Source of the DNA: Trichaptum fuscoviolaceum
Lineage: Eukaryota; Basidiomycota; Agaricomycetes; Hymenochaetales; Trichaptaceae
NCBI GenBank assembly: GCA_910574455.1
Contig: CAJSYZ010000002.1
Location: forward strand, 1,451,671-1,515,670
Direction of reading: 5' to 3'
DNA: 64,000 nt
The position numbers and the translations under genes are program-made. Under the pieces are notes generated by a model that saw only the letters and a list, made by a program, of their open reading frames with translations, had not been told where the DNA came from and made no database searches. This document shows, in pieces, positions 43,227-54,471 of this stretch; position 1 is the first letter of the stretch; every line of letters starts with the position of its first letter.

Positions 43227-46200
43227 TCAAAGATCAAGAGGGGGGTCTGAAACGTGACCGTTAAAATCATAAAGATCCGGGTCCGTGTCCTGAGTGCGTG
43301 GTCCAAGGGCGCGCCGTACGTACACACGAAGGGTCGTTAGGTCCATGCCCTGGTCGGTTGGGAGGCCATCTAGCTCCATCATCACAAATGCAAGGCGGAT
43401 GGCAGCTGAGGTGCGCTGAGTGGGGCGGTCGAGATGCTTAGTGAACTTAAGCCACTTGCAAATCACGTTGATGAGGGGTTCGTCTGCCCACTCTGTGTGG
43501 TGGGCTGGGAGTGGGGTGCCTTTGGGCCAGACCTTACCAATCCAAGGGCGGAAAGTCTCGCAACCACCAAGTATGTGGGCGGCGGTCTGGGCAGGCCAAG
43601 GGGGGTGATTGTGCCAACGACAGTAGGTGATCAGGCCGTTTCTGCGCCTATATTCTGGGCTCATGCGCATCCAGTACGCCCCGAAGGGGCCAGCGCAACA
43701 GAGGACTTGAGCAACTGCTGAAATCTCAGCGCGGGGGTAGGTGTCCGACATCTCCATGAGTGCGCGCGGACGACGTTTTAGGGGGCCTGTGATTGCCAAG
43801 TACTTGTCGGCAGTGGAGGCAGTGGCATGGGCGAGGTGATCCTCCCATTGCTTCTGGGCTTTGAGGGTGTTCTGCTCGCGGAGGGCGGATATCGAAGGAA
43901 GGGAAGATGAGGGTGGCAGTTCTGTGGCTTTCTTTGCCTCTTCATCAGCCCATTCGTTTCCTGGGACGCCTGAGTGACCCGGGCACCAGTGAAACTCGAT
44001 TTTGAGGTTGGGGTGAATGTCCAGCAGGTTGGTGATGCCTGCTTTCCAAGCGAGTAGTAAGTGGGCGCCAGGTGCTGATGGCCAGTCGCGGACAAGGCAA
44101 AGGGCAGTTAGCGAATCTGACAGGAAGACAATGGACTCCACTTCCAGGAGATGGCGGCCGAAGTGAGAGGCGGCCCAAGCTGGAGCAGACGCAAGGGAGA
44201 AGATCTCAGCGTCAGTGGCAGTGGCGATTTTGGGGGAAGCGCAGTGTCTGAAGCCCAAGCGATGGTGACCACGCATAGCGACAATTGCTGAGCCAGACTT
44301 GTGCTCGAGTCTGGAGCCGTCTGTGAAGATCTGGACGGAGGTGGTGGTGCACAGAGAGTTGGCAGATGCGACAAACGCCTGGCGAGTGTCAGTGTCAACG
44401 GGACCGGCAGGGATGGCAAACTTGAGGCGTCCTCCAGCAAAAGCAAGTGGATCCTCCCAGGGAGAGTGTGTGTACGCAGGGACCTGTTGGGCAATCGGGA
44501 CACGGTCGGCAAGCGAAGAAGAGTACAGGCGTGGTTTTTGTGCTGCAGGAATAGCACGTCTACCTACGGAATGGGGAGTGCGCCAAAGGCGAAGAGCATG
44601 ATTAGTTTTAAGATAATTGAAATAAAACTGAAACGGAGGCATAGAGCAAAGATAATTGGTGCTTAGCGTGAAGCGCCTCGGTAAACACCAAGGATCCACC
44701 TGCAAGCGGTGTTTTGGACGCCCTGTAGACGAGCCACAAGGGTCTTCTGGCGGGTGCCAGTGTACCAGACCGGCGCAGCCCATGAGAGGACTGTTCTGAC
44801 GCAGGCTGAGTAAAGCTGGCGGAGGTTGAGGGCTGACATGCCCCGCTCTGTGTTGGCGAGCAGGCGAATGGCGGCAAGTGTTGAGAGGCCCTTGGAGCGC
44901 ATGCGCTCAACATGGGGTTTGAAAGACAAGGCCGGATCCCACCAGATCCCCAACCACCGAAGTGGGATGGAGGGCTTAATGAGAGTGTCCTTGTTGAGTT
45001 GGACGCCCCGGGAGTCCCAGCCGCGATATCTGTGGCGACGCCCAGGGGGGTGGAAATGGAGGAGTTCGGTCTTCGCAGTCTCAATGTTGAGGTTGATGTC
45101 ATTGAAGTTCGAGTTGAGGTGGTGGTAAGCGCCTACTAAGTTCCTGCAGTTGGCGGTGACTGATGTGCCAGTGATGGCAATCATGTGGTCATCGACGTAT
45201 GCTAGAAGCTCGCAGTCAGGGTGGTGGAACCACTGAATCGCAATTGCTGCAAAAAGAGTGGAGATAATGGGTGAGACTGGGGAGCCCTGAGGCGTCCCAA
45301 AGTCCGGTTTGCGGACGCTAGGGAGTGTAGTGCCATCAAAAGAGATAGCAGCCTCCCGCCCGGTCATGAAAGAAAGGCACCAGTCCACCATGTCTGGCGA
45401 ACAACCTAACTCCAAGAGCCGGTGGTGGAGGTGTTGTGGATGGACCGAGTCAAAGAAGCCTTGTATGTCCACCGCTAGGACAGAACACACTTTGTCTTCT
45501 GACTGGGCTTTCTCCACAATCTGTAAAAGGCGTTGGGCGGCATCGTAGACAGAGTGCCCTTGACGCCCGCCGTACTGGTTTGGGGGAAGCCAGTTCTGGG
45601 TGTTAGCCAGAAACTGGAGACGGTTAGCAATGATCTTCTCAAGGAGTTTCCCTAAGGTCTCCTCAAGAGTAATCGGTCTGTAGGACCGAGGAGAAAATTG
45701 GTCCTTCTTGTTTGGCTTCCTGAGCATTACTACCTTCGTTATCCGCCAGCACGCTGGGTGGTGACCCAAGTGCAGACAGTCGTTGAACAAAGATAGCACC
45801 TCCTTAGCGAAGGATCCAATCACCCATTTGAGGGGACGGTATCCAACGCCCGAGGGGCCAGGAGCAGACAAGTTGGAGGTGCCGGCCAGGGCGTCCATAA
45901 GCTCTTTCATGAGTATGGGAGGCGCCGCTGCAGAAGGTGGGGGCAGCGGGCGTAAGCCCACTGCTGGAAGTGGTGGGGGAGGAGGAAAGTAGGTAGAATG
46001 GAACAACTCAGCTTTCTCCTGCTCAGAAGTGGTGAAGGTGCCGTCTGGTTTCCTCAGCGAAGGCACAGGAGTAGGGCGGATGCCGAGGCCACGCTTGGCC
46101 CAGCTCCAGATGTTGGTGGAATTGGCGTCTTTCACCTGTTCTGCATAGAACACGCGACGCGCTGCTCTGGTAGTGGCTTTGAAGGCGCGTTTAGCAGCGG

Positions 46201-46898
46201 CGCGCAAACGGGCGGTAGGGGCGTCCTTAATTGCCGCGAGTGAGGATGAGCACTCAGGGGACCACCATGGGACCTCTGTCTTGGAGCGCTTTCTGGGTTT
46301 AGTCATTGATTCCATCGCCGCCACCATTGCAGATTGGATGGCTTTGGCTTTGGCATCTAGTTCAGCCTTGTCTGACGCAGGGAGCGCGAACGCCTCATGC
46401 AGCAAGGGAAAGGCAGTAGCACACCATGCCTCTCTGTCATCATTAGACAGTCTGGGGGGCCGTGGAAGGTGGACGAATGGTCCAACTGGCACCTCCCATG
46501 TGAGTAGGGTGTGGTCTGAGAGAGCGGAGTGGGAGCTGGTGAATGTGTCCATCACCTGCTCTGGTGGGATATTGGGCGCAGTCCAGACCATATCGATTGG
46601 GCAACGCGGCCCATCTTTACCCGGACGAGTGTCCACATCTGGGTGATGGGCAGGCTCATGTCCATGCTCTCGGAAGAAGTCATCCAAAGGTTGCCCCCTG
46701 TTTGACTCGGCATTGGAACATGGCAACTCTGACCAGGAACGATGCCGGCGATTGAAGTCGCCAGCGAACGTTAGGGAAGCGGCTATTGCCGGGGTGAGAC
46801 TGAAGAGAAACGACTCACCTGGGTAAGTGTGGGTTGGGGCTACCCTCTCTGGCGCCTGCTGGCCGTAGTAATTGCAGAGGCGGACAGTGTGGGTAGAG
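43227..46898 (-). pseudogene. LINE ORF2, frameshifted, copy I
   Basis: Endonuclease C-terminal half, RT with FGTPQGSPVSP and AYVDDHM, and RNase H with FTDGS, SDSLTA and GNEWADEEA. One G is missing near 44668 (TTAGCGTGAAG against TTAGCGGTGAAG), which breaks the frame between RT and RNase H. An apparent ATG start at 47068 lies in the DNA transposon and is not real. Confidence 0.92.
46889..46898 (+). repeat. Target-site duplication of the 4.3-kb DNA transposon, left
   Basis: GTGGGTAGAG here and at 51166-51175. Intact LINEs have this stretch once (GGGTAGAGCGAACC). Nine to ten bp is typical of Mutator-like elements. Confidence 0.75.
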
Positions 46899-46903
46899 GA
46901 GCC

Positions 46904-46972
46904 GTACCAACTAATATTCTTATGAAATCGACGATAGTTATCGTGAGGCCGTTCACAAACTATCGTCAATAA
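46904..46972 (+). repeat. Long terminal inverted repeat, left end
   Basis: Pairs with 51093-51163. It contains its own 10-bp inverted repeat: GACGATAGTT (from 46930) and AACTATCGTC (to 46967), so one TIR can fold by itself. The extreme end carries extra bases (GAGCC) not matched on the other side. Confidence 0.78.
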
Positions 46973-47386
46973 CTGTTTTATACCTTTTTGGCCTGCACGG
47001 CAGCTCAATGCCGTGGTGCCGCCTTCCGGCACCATGCGGCAGCCTTCCCGCGTCAGGGACCAGACCAAATTCGGTAATAGGGCCTTGTTTGACTCCCTGG
47101 CGCGTTTGTGCTATAATAATTTCATTACCGGGGCCCTGCCCCTGGTAATTTCATATAAAATAGCTGCTATATAGAACAGTAGGTTAATCTTTTTTATTTC
47201 AAATATGACGTAGTTTTGAATTTGCAATAAAGATTGCGACGATGCGCGAAAGTAAGCGCCGGCGCTTACTATGGTGGTGCGCGCCGCGCATCGTCCTTGT
47301 CCTTTTCTCCCACTTTCACGACCATTGTGTCGTCTCTCTTTCTCTTTTGTCTCGTTTCTCTTCTTTTATAGACTATGCTAGAAGGA

Positions 47387-48156
47387 TGACGACGCAATCT
47401 AACTTGCGTAGGAGGAGCAGGAAGGCCGTAAATGCGGCAGGTGCGTCAGACCAAATCCTGCACTTCTTGCCGTTTCAAACTGACCATTACTTTTGACGCA
47501 GCCTACAGCGCGCAACGCGAACCTTCACGCTCATCTTCACTACGAGAGCTTATCTATGCCACGAGACGCAGACAATGCCCATCATTCCTCCGCTCTCCCA
47601 AACCCCAGGACTGCAGCAGCGGTAGAGCAATACAAGACCCGCCAAAACATAGCAATATCGACAATCGCAGCACTGACAGCGACAATTGCGTCCGCCGGGC
47701 TTCCTCACACATTATTGCAAGAGATTTCTCTCCTTTGCCTGGTCCACCTCGATGCGCCGTGATCAGGGATCCAGACCTTTTCAATGCGTCTGTCAGGCAC
47801 TTGCAAGCGATTGCAGCACCAGCTATTGTGAGATTCCAGACACAGCAAACACCCTCACTGATACCTTAGGCTACAGGTCCTTCAGATACGCCTCCGAACC
47901 CCACCGCGCACTCCACCGCTAGTCCTAGCCGCGAGAGGCCCCGAAAGCGCGCACGGTAGGGCCCGAACATCAGCCTTGATGTGTTCCAAGCGTGGTACAC
48001 GTCGGACGACATCGCAAGCTTCACGCAAAACCTACATGACGAGAACAAGCGGTGGCGCGAGAGGGACAGCTGGGAACGGAATGCACAGAGCCGCGTTGAG
48101 GCACAGCAAGACAGGATGATTCAGGCGAGGATGAGCCTTTGCGTCTGTGTGTGATC
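47387..48156 (+). pseudogene. Remnant of an intron-containing gene, possibly transposase
   Basis: Unrecognised. The 3' part reads as a plausible exon from about 47869 (after a CTTAG acceptor-like site): a Pro/Ser/Arg-rich stretch (SRERPRKRAR) followed by NISLDVFQAWYTSDD and a charged helical segment (NLHDENKRWRERDSWER). A TAG stop lies directly after RKRAR at about 47958, which a C-to-T change of CAG would explain. An upstream frame at 47387 starts MTTQSNLRRRSRKA. The frame ends in the 29-bp hairpin. Exon limits are guesses; no known domain is seen. Confidence 0.4.
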
Positions 48157-48190
48157 TTTGTGATCACACACAGACGCAAAGGCTCATCCT
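48128..48190. repeat. Perfect 29-bp hairpin
   Basis: Left arm 48128-48156 (AGGATGAGCCTTTGCGTC...) and right arm 48162-48190 are exact reverse complements around the loop TTTGT. The left arm is also the end of the coding-like remnant. Likely an inverted-duplication joint, although it could also form a hairpin RNA. Confidence 0.93.
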
Positions 48191-49300
48191 AGTTTGCTTG
48201 TTCTCTTTTTTTTGTATTATAATTATGTATTTTATTACTTAAATACAATCGCGAATATACATATATTTGAATCATAAACAAACGGCGTGCAAGGAGTGAA
48301 TCAGATAATTTACAGACGATGTCGAATGTGTCCTTCGACACGTCTACGTCCTCAAAGTGTGTCCGGCGATTCCCGGAGCATTCATCCGAGGCATCGCCGG
48401 ACAAGCTTTTCTCTCAAAATCAAAACCATCTCTTGAATGAGCTTCAGGCACACTATTTTATGCACAACGGATAGTCTAATAGTAAATTATCGTATTTATT
48501 TTAATAGCATTCATGCACTCTGTTGTTGAGAAAGTAGCATAACAATGCTAAAAAGTGCTGTTCAAACAGTATTTATTCATTTCTACTTTTTTGAGTGGCT
48601 CTGAGACTTTCGATTTTTGTCAAATAGTATTCCTAAGCAATTAGAAGAAGTTTAAAAAAGAATTTTGGTGATAGGTGTAGTGGAAGTGGTTGAACTCGAA
48701 AGTGGTGCTTTGAATGCATCACTTCGAGTGAAAGTCGTACAAATGTGTTCGACTCTCGGATACATTTGTGCACTTCACAAGTGTTTTTCTTACAACTTTC
48801 ATTCTAATATTTGATTATGTCTCATTAGCATGTCTAGTAATGCTATCTAGCACATCTGCAATTTTTAAGCGTCATTAATACAGTGTAATTAGCTGCGAAT
48901 GTTGAAATTTGACCCAAAAGTGCTCAAAATGGCCACTTTTTGGAGTTGTTTCATTTATATAGCCTCACAGAGATCGCCATTACATCTCAAACTTTTATGA
49001 GAGCTTTATAACTGAGCATTGAGTGTTATTGTAATTTACTAGAGTGATACAGGCAATGTAAGGTATAATAGAAATCAAAGAATCGGAGCATATATGCATG
49101 AATCATGCATTTCTTGTGTAGTCTTCATTTTGTACCAGTTTCAACACACCCTGTGGTCTCCTTTTATTTGTGCACATACATTATCATACAATAAAGCTAA
49201 TACAATAATGTGCCTGAGCTCAATTGGACTGCATAAATTTGAACATGTATGTTAGTGATATGTTTGAGGCAGAAAAAAAGTCAGAGACAAACCATATATG
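48191..49300. other. AT-rich stretch without genes
   Basis: About 1.1 kb between the hairpin and the second coding-like remnant. Only very short frames are present, and no RNA gene is seen. Part of the inside of the DNA transposon. Confidence 0.6.
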
Positions 49301-49329
49301 GTAATTTCACGCGATTCTCAGGGTCGTGG

Positions 49330-50510
49330 CGCGCACGAACGTCGTTGTCGTCGTCTTTCTTTCTTTCTTTCTTCTCTGTTCTTCTTGCGCAGTCCTTGGA
49401 CGACGGGCAAGAAGGTGTTTGCTTCGCGCAATCGCTGTCTTGCTTTGCTTCCGCAGCTCTTCGCCTTCGGGCGTGAGCTGTATAGATGCGCTCGCAAGCG
49501 CAGCTTTCGAGACCTCGAGTCTTACTCCTACTCTACCACCTCCGGACCTCTTTGAACGACAAGAAGCACAAGGACAAGCGAGCGCAAGCGCACCTTTCTA
49601 GACCTTGAGTCTTACTCCTACAGTGGCGAAAGGCCAAAACCCGCCTCTGGGTGCAGGCCGGAATTTTGCGTGAAAACTTGTCATACTAAAATTTTTGTAA
49701 TCAAAGTAAGAAAGATACGTCGATTTATGCAATAAAAAAAATTCCGGGCTATGTTTCAAATTTTTTTGAAGGACATGAATTTTTTTTGTTAGATTTCAGC
49801 CTTTGTTGGCCTTGGCTAGGCTGGAAATATAATCAGGAGTGATTTCCGAACCTTTCTGGAAAGCTACCCAACTACGGGTAAAGAGTTGGGATGACCTTTG
49901 CCGGGTTACCGGAATAATAAATTCCGATTAAAATTTCTCGTAATGACAATTTTTTTGTTTGAGGCTCATCGGATTGCGAAAAGACGTTGATTCCGCATGT
50001 TCCGAACCCGTGTGAAATAGTTAAAAGAGCTGCAGCCCCAAATTAAGCAAGATGTTTCAAATTCAGACAAGAGATTTTTTTCGGAATTATTTTTGCGCAA
50101 AACTAATCTATAAGAATTGAAGATAAAACTGCATTAGAAGCTATTTACGCAGTTTCAGGGTCATTGGTTAAGTTTTGTGTCCGTAGAAAGAAAAGTTTTG
50201 AGGGGGTTTCCGAGAGGCTGGTTTTAGCCTTTCGCCACTGTAGTCTCCTACACCTCCGCACCTCTCTGAACGACGAGAAGCTCACGGACAAGCGAGCGCA
50301 AGCGCAGTGTTCAAGACTTCGAGTCTTACTCCTACAACCTCCTTAACTCTCTGAACGACGAGAAGTTCAAGGACAAGCGCAAGCGCGAGGACAAGGCAGA
50401 AATAGAGACTGCCATCAACGAGACGATCGATCTCACGGCTCGACGCCTCGCAGGAAGCATCATAGCAGGAGTACAAGGAGGAACAGAAGCATGGCTGAGG
50501 TGCATTTGAG
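49330..50510 (+). pseudogene. Remnant with degenerate coding repeats, split by a MITE
   Basis: Three degenerate units share GAGTCTTACTCCTAC (reading ESYSY) and a following AACGACGAGAAG-like stretch with AAGGACAAGCG: near 49520, 49607 and 50325. The last unit continues in frame as LNDEKFKDKRKRED and then KAEIETAINETIDLTARRLA to a TGA near 50510. The charged, helical composition suggests real coding ancestry, but I recognise no family. Confidence 0.4.
49618..50243. mobile_element. MITE, hAT-like ends
   Basis: About 626 bp with inverted ends CTACAGTGGCGAAAGGC on the left and its complement GCCTTTCGCCACTGTAG on the right (one mismatch in the extended 24 bp). CAGTGGCG is a common hAT end. It interrupts the repeated ESYSY units. 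The target duplication is not clear because the flanks are themselves repetitive. No gene inside. Confidence 0.7.
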
Positions 50511-50639
50511 TGAACAGGAGCGGCATTTGCATGCTCGCTGGTGGCCGCAATTTAAGTACGTCTTCATTTCATTTGTTTGCTCTTACAAATACTTGACTGA
50601 CAATAGCTCGCTTTCTCGCAACTGTGCCATAACCCATTG

Positions 50640-51092
50640 AGCCCTGCGTGAAGACGCGCGCGAGCTCTCACCTCCCTTTTTGTGCTCCTGTACTCCATCA
50701 AAACCATCGTTCGCCCGCCCCGCCCCGCCACGCACGAGCGGCTTTTGGCCCTCTCAGTGCAGTGCACCGCGAGGCCGTAGTCGCACCCGCGGGCCTGGTC
50801 TACCGACGCGGATGGCGCGCGCTGGCATCCACCGTGCGCGCGCGCGCAACGCCCGCCACCCGCGTACCGGCCCAGCGCGCGTGTGTGCTATTTTAATTTA
50901 GATATTTTAGCTTTTATTCCAATTTTTAATTAGGCCTGGACCGTAGTCCAGGCTTTGCAAATTAATATAATTATTATTTCAAATGAAAAGAAAGTGCTGC
51001 CGTGCTGCCGGGCAAAGCCCTGAGAACGCAGCATCGGCATGCGCGGCCCAGGCAGAGCTGAAAGGCAGAACGAGCTGCCGAAAGCCTGCCGA
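50640..51092. other. GC-rich to AT-rich subterminal region, no gene
   Basis: A GC-rich segment (about 50650-50880) with CG-rich tracts, a short palindrome CCTGGACCGTAGTCCAGG near 50934, then AT-rich and again GC-rich DNA up to the right TIR. The short overlapping frames here look accidental. Confidence 0.5.
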
Positions 51093-51163
51093 AGTTATCG
51101 ACGATAGTTTCTGAACGGCCTCAAGATAACTATTGTCAATTTCATAAGATTATTAGTTGGTAC
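51093..51163 (-). repeat. Long terminal inverted repeat, right end
   Basis: Reverse complement of the left TIR, ending ATTAGTTGGTAC just before CTG and the duplicated GTGGGTAGAG. Confidence 0.78.
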
Positions 51164-51165
51164 TG

Positions 51166-51206
51166 GTGGGTAGAGCGAACCTCAATAGTCAGTACATCAG
51201 TGCCAT
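51166..51206 (-). mobile_element. LINE copy I, short 5' remainder
   Basis: About 41 bp of endonuclease sequence (complement of CATGGCACTGATGTACTG) that continues copy I beyond the DNA transposon. It abuts truncated copy J at 51206/51207. Confidence 0.75.
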
Positions 51207-52897
51207 GCGTAGACAGAGTGTCCTTGACGCCCCCCATACTGGGTGGGTGGCAACCAGTTCTTGGTGTTGGCCAAGTACTGGAGCCGGTTAGCAATAATCT
51301 TCTCAAGGAGTTTCCCTAAAGTCTCCTCAAGGGTAATGGGTCGGTATGAACGCGGCGAGAATGGATCCTTCTTGTTTGGCTTCCTGAGCATTACTACCTT
51401 TGTTATCCGCCAGCACGCTGGGTGGTGGCCCAAGCGAAGACAGTTGTTGAACAAAGTTAGCACCTCTTTAGCATAGGACGCTATCACCCACTTAAGGGGA
51501 CGGTATCCAACGCCCAAGGGGTCAGGGGCCGACAAGTTGGAAGTGCCGGCCAGTGCGTCCATAAGCTCTTTCATGAGTATTGGAGGCGCACTGGGGGAAG
51601 GAGGAGGCAGCGGGCCTTGGCCCGCTGCTGAAAGTGGTGGAGGAGGGGGAAAATATGTTGAGTGGAACAACTCACCTTTCTCCCGCTCTGTACTGGTGAA
51701 GGTGCCATCTGCCTTGCGCAATGAGGGTACTGGAGTGGGGCGGACACCCAGGCCACGCTTGGCCCAGTTCCAGATGTTGGTGGAGTTAGCCTCCTGCACC
51801 TGCTCTGAGTAGAAGAGGCGGCGCGCTGCCCTGGTAGTTGCCTTGAAGGCACGTTTGGCAGCTGCACGCAAACGCGCAGTGGGGGCTTCTTTGATAGCCG
51901 CGAGGGACGCTGAGCACTTAGCTGACCACCAGGGTACTGCTGTTTTTGAGTGCTTGTGGGGCTTGGTCATAGACTGCATAGCCGCTACCAGGGCGCTCTG
52001 AATGGTCTCGGCTTTTGCATCTAGTGAATCAATGTCAGTAGCAGGGAGCGCAAACGCGTCCTGCAACAAGGGGAAGGCGACTGCACACCAAGCCTCTCTA
52101 TCCTCAGGAGTCAGCTTGGGGGGGCGCGGCGGGTGGACAAAGGGTCCCACTGGCAGCGCCCATTTGAGAATGGTATGGTCAGAAAGGGGAGATGGCAAGC
52201 TAGTGAATGTATCCATCACTTGCTCCGGAGGTATGTTTGGCGCTGCCCAGACCATGTCAATGGGACAGTGCGGCCCATCTTTGCCCGGACGAGTATCAAC
52301 GTCTGGGTGATGGGCAGGTTCATGGCCATGCTCTCTGAAGAAGTCATCAAGGGGTTGAGCCCTGTTTGACTCTGCAGTAGTGCAGGCGAGTTCGGACCAC
52401 GAACGGTGTCGGTGATTGAAGTCACCGGCAATTGTGAGGGAGGCGGCCATTGCCGGAGTGAGACTAAATAGAAACGACTCACCTGGGTATCTGGGGTTGT
52501 ACTCCGCCCTGTCCGGTGCCTGCTGACCATAGTAGTTGCAGAGGCGGACGGTGTGGGTGGAACGGACCTCAATAGTCAGGACGTCAGTGCCATGAGAGGC
52601 GGCGCCAACAATAGACCATGAGGATGGTGGAATGGTTCGAGAGACATATGTCACCACTCGAGGACGGGTGGCTGGTGGTAGGCATGGGACATACCCTGGG
52701 ATTGATGGAACGTTGAAGACATCATCTCCCTCAGGGTTAGTAAGTGATGGTTGGGTGCCGATTTTGTACCAGGGCGGTTCCTGTATCAAAAGAAGGTGTG
52801 GGGGGTCTGGACTGTTAGCAAGAGAAGGGAAAATGGAATGAATCGCTGATAGTGAGCGGCCAGCGTTCCACTGTAAGACACGTAGTGTGTCAATCAT
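51207..52897 (-). pseudogene. LINE ORF2 N-terminal half, family 2, copy J
   Basis: An uninterrupted frame from ATG 52897: endonuclease with LLIQEPPW, AGDFNHRHRSW (Arg to His against other copies) and PLSDHTIL; linker; and RT N-terminus to QYGGRQGHSVY. The RT active site, RNase H and tail are missing. The ATG overlaps the ORF1 stop as TAATG. Confidence 0.9.
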
Positions 52898-53853
52898 TAG
52901 TCCTCGTGCATGTGAGTGTCGTGGGCGCTATTGTCAGCTGGTGCATTGGCGTACTTCTTCCGCTTGGGGCAGGCACTGGAGGTGGCCATGTGATCACCGT
53001 TGCAGTTAGAGCACTTTGTGGGATGGGGGCAATCTTCAGTGGCAGGGACTGCATCCTGGGCGCAGTTTGCACACTTGGTGCGGTGTTGGGCGGTGGCATG
53101 CTTACCTGCGCAATGCGCACATGTGCGTTGGGCCTTGCAGCCCTTGGAGGTGTGTCCCAGGGCCTGGCACTTTGTGCATTGTGAAAATGCCGGGCGGACT
53201 GGGGGAACAGAGAGACGAAGTTTGTGGCCAAAGAGCCACACCCTGGGCGACTGAAGAAGCCGGGCGCGGATCTCTCCAGCTCTGTCAACAAAGGAGAATG
53301 CCACCGGGCAGAACTCAAGTTCACTGAGTCTGCCTGGTTGGCATGCAAATTGTGGTGGGACCACAAATTCCAGCCCCTTTAGGGCGGCATTTTGCATCAG
53401 CTCAGTGAGTAACTCGCCGGCTGTGTAAGGGACACTGTTCTTGACTGCTGTATCCCTGGTAGGAACCATGGAGATGCACAGATTAGAACGGGGTCGGACC
53501 CGGGAATAGGTGAGGGAGACCTGCTGGTCTGCAGCTTGTTCCCCTATGGTGCATATCTTTGCCATGTGCGCCGCTAGCGCAGCTGCATGACTGTCAAGGG
53601 TGGTGACCACCGGATTACCAGTGGGGGAGATGGGCTTTGCCGCAAATGTGCACACAATGTTGCCTCTGTGGTTGAAAACCGCAGAGAGCACTGTGACATG
53701 CGAAGAAGTAGGGAGGGATTGGAAGTACTCACGAGCAGCCGCTGTTAGTGCAGCCCCTGATTTCCTCTGTGCTGGGGGAATGTACCGCCCCAGTGTTAGG
53801 ACTAAGGTGGGGTCCTTAGAATACACCGTGGGGGGAGGAGGTGGGAGGCGCGG
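52897..53853 (-). pseudogene. LINE ORF1 C-terminal part, family 2, copy J
   Basis: The frame covers KDPTLVLTLGRYIPP (matching KEPTLVFTANPYIP of family 1), then the three knuckles (CTKCQALGHTSKGC, CAHCAGKH, CSNCNGDH), and ends at TAA 52897-52899. It is cut off from its N-terminal part by gypsy-2 in the Pro-rich linker. Confidence 0.9.
53849..53853 (+). repeat. Gypsy-2 target-site duplication, left (CGCGG)
   Basis: CGCGG here against TGCGG at 60197-60201. The single C/T difference could be a CpG transition after insertion. Joining the flanks restores the ORF1 frame through the Pro-rich linker, which supports the assignment. Confidence 0.7.
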
Positions 53854-54429
53854 TGTTACAACCTAGAGTGGTTCCTTCGCTTTCGAGACCCTGAATCAGA
53901 CACGGACGACGATCGGACGCAATGAGCGGTGGTTCTCACTCTGAGAAGCACTTTACAAGTCAATTAAGCTATTCTACACATCAGAGCTAAAGATAAACAC
54001 ATCACCTGAGAAGCACTTTACAAGAGGCCAAAAGTGGAGTGCTTCGCAGGGGGATCCGCGGTTTTGATGAACAAAGGCAAAAACTATACAGTACCAAGCC
54101 ACTGGACCCTGATCCGACTAGGTCCGACCTATACCGCTGACGTAAGTCGGAGTTCGGGGTCCCGCTCTAGTCGGGGTCCCGTATCGGTAGAGCGGAGGTT
54201 CGAGTCGGAGTGGCGGAAGAAAGAAAGAAAGGAGAATTGTTTGCAGGGCGCTTGTCCTAGCGGCCTGCAAACATACAGGCAAGTAATCTACGCAAAAAGG
54301 AAGAGAATCGGAGTCAAAGAAAGTCCGGTTTCGGACCGGACATGTCGGGGATCCGACTCGGAGTGTGATCGTAAAAGAAAATAAAAGAAAAATAAAAGAA
54401 ATAAAATAACCTGAGGCGGATTCCTGACA
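53854..54429 (-). repeat. Gypsy-2 3' LTR (576 bp)
   Basis: Contains a stem of 9 bp (GTTTGCAGG 54239-54247 with CCTGCAAAC 54264-54272) and an A-rich tract of AAAATAAAAGAAA type near its + strand end. Confidence 0.94.
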
Positions 54430-54449
54430 TTATCCCCCTCCAAGGGCGC
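54430..54449 (-). promoter_or_regulatory. Gypsy-2 polypurine tract
   Basis: Sense strand GGAGGGGGATAA directly before the 3' LTR. Confidence 0.8.
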
Positions 54450-54471
54450 TCCTAAAGAGCGCGCGCGTTCG

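Larger units (their letters stand above)
42866..46898 (-). mobile_element. LINE copy I, 3' part, inserted antisense
   Basis: Begins on the + strand with 26 T (42866-42891), then the 3' UTR, RNase H, RT and part of the endonuclease. The poly(A) signal is altered to AATAATAAC. It is interrupted at 46899 by a DNA transposon; a short remainder is at 51166-51206. It inserted at exactly the same LINE position (CAATTATCT) as copy C did in copy E. Confidence 0.92.
46899..51165. mobile_element. Decayed DNA transposon with long TIRs (Mutator-like?)
   Basis: A 4267-bp insertion in LINE I. The ends are inverted repeats of about 65-70 bp starting near GTACCAACTAATA and running through CTTATGAAAT and GAGGCCGTTCA to ACTATCGTC, with roughly five mismatches. 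The 9-10 bp duplication and long TIRs suggest Mutator-like, but no intact transposase is present. Inside are fragments of a coding gene (around 47387-48156 and 49330-50510), a perfect hairpin, an AT-rich middle without genes, and a nested MITE. Confidence 0.78.
51207..53853 (-). mobile_element. LINE copy J (family 2), left part
   Basis: Reads leftward. It holds the ORF2 N-terminal half and the C-terminal half of ORF1. It stops at GGRQGHSVY in the RT N-terminus, so the 3' end is missing. The 5' rest lies beyond gypsy-2, at 60197-61150. Confidence 0.92.

Noticed and set aside
46899..47068. Apparent start of an 801-codon frame for LINE I
   Set aside because: The first codons lie in the DNA transposon end and are a chance fusion.
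50740..50900. Short overlapping frames in the CG-rich stretch
   Set aside because: Arg/Pro/Ala-rich translations in several frames at once are typical of CG-rich noncoding DNA.
54197..54206. GGTTCGAGTC, like a tRNA B box, in the gypsy-2 LTR
   Set aside because: No matching A box or foldable tRNA could be seen around it; likely chance.
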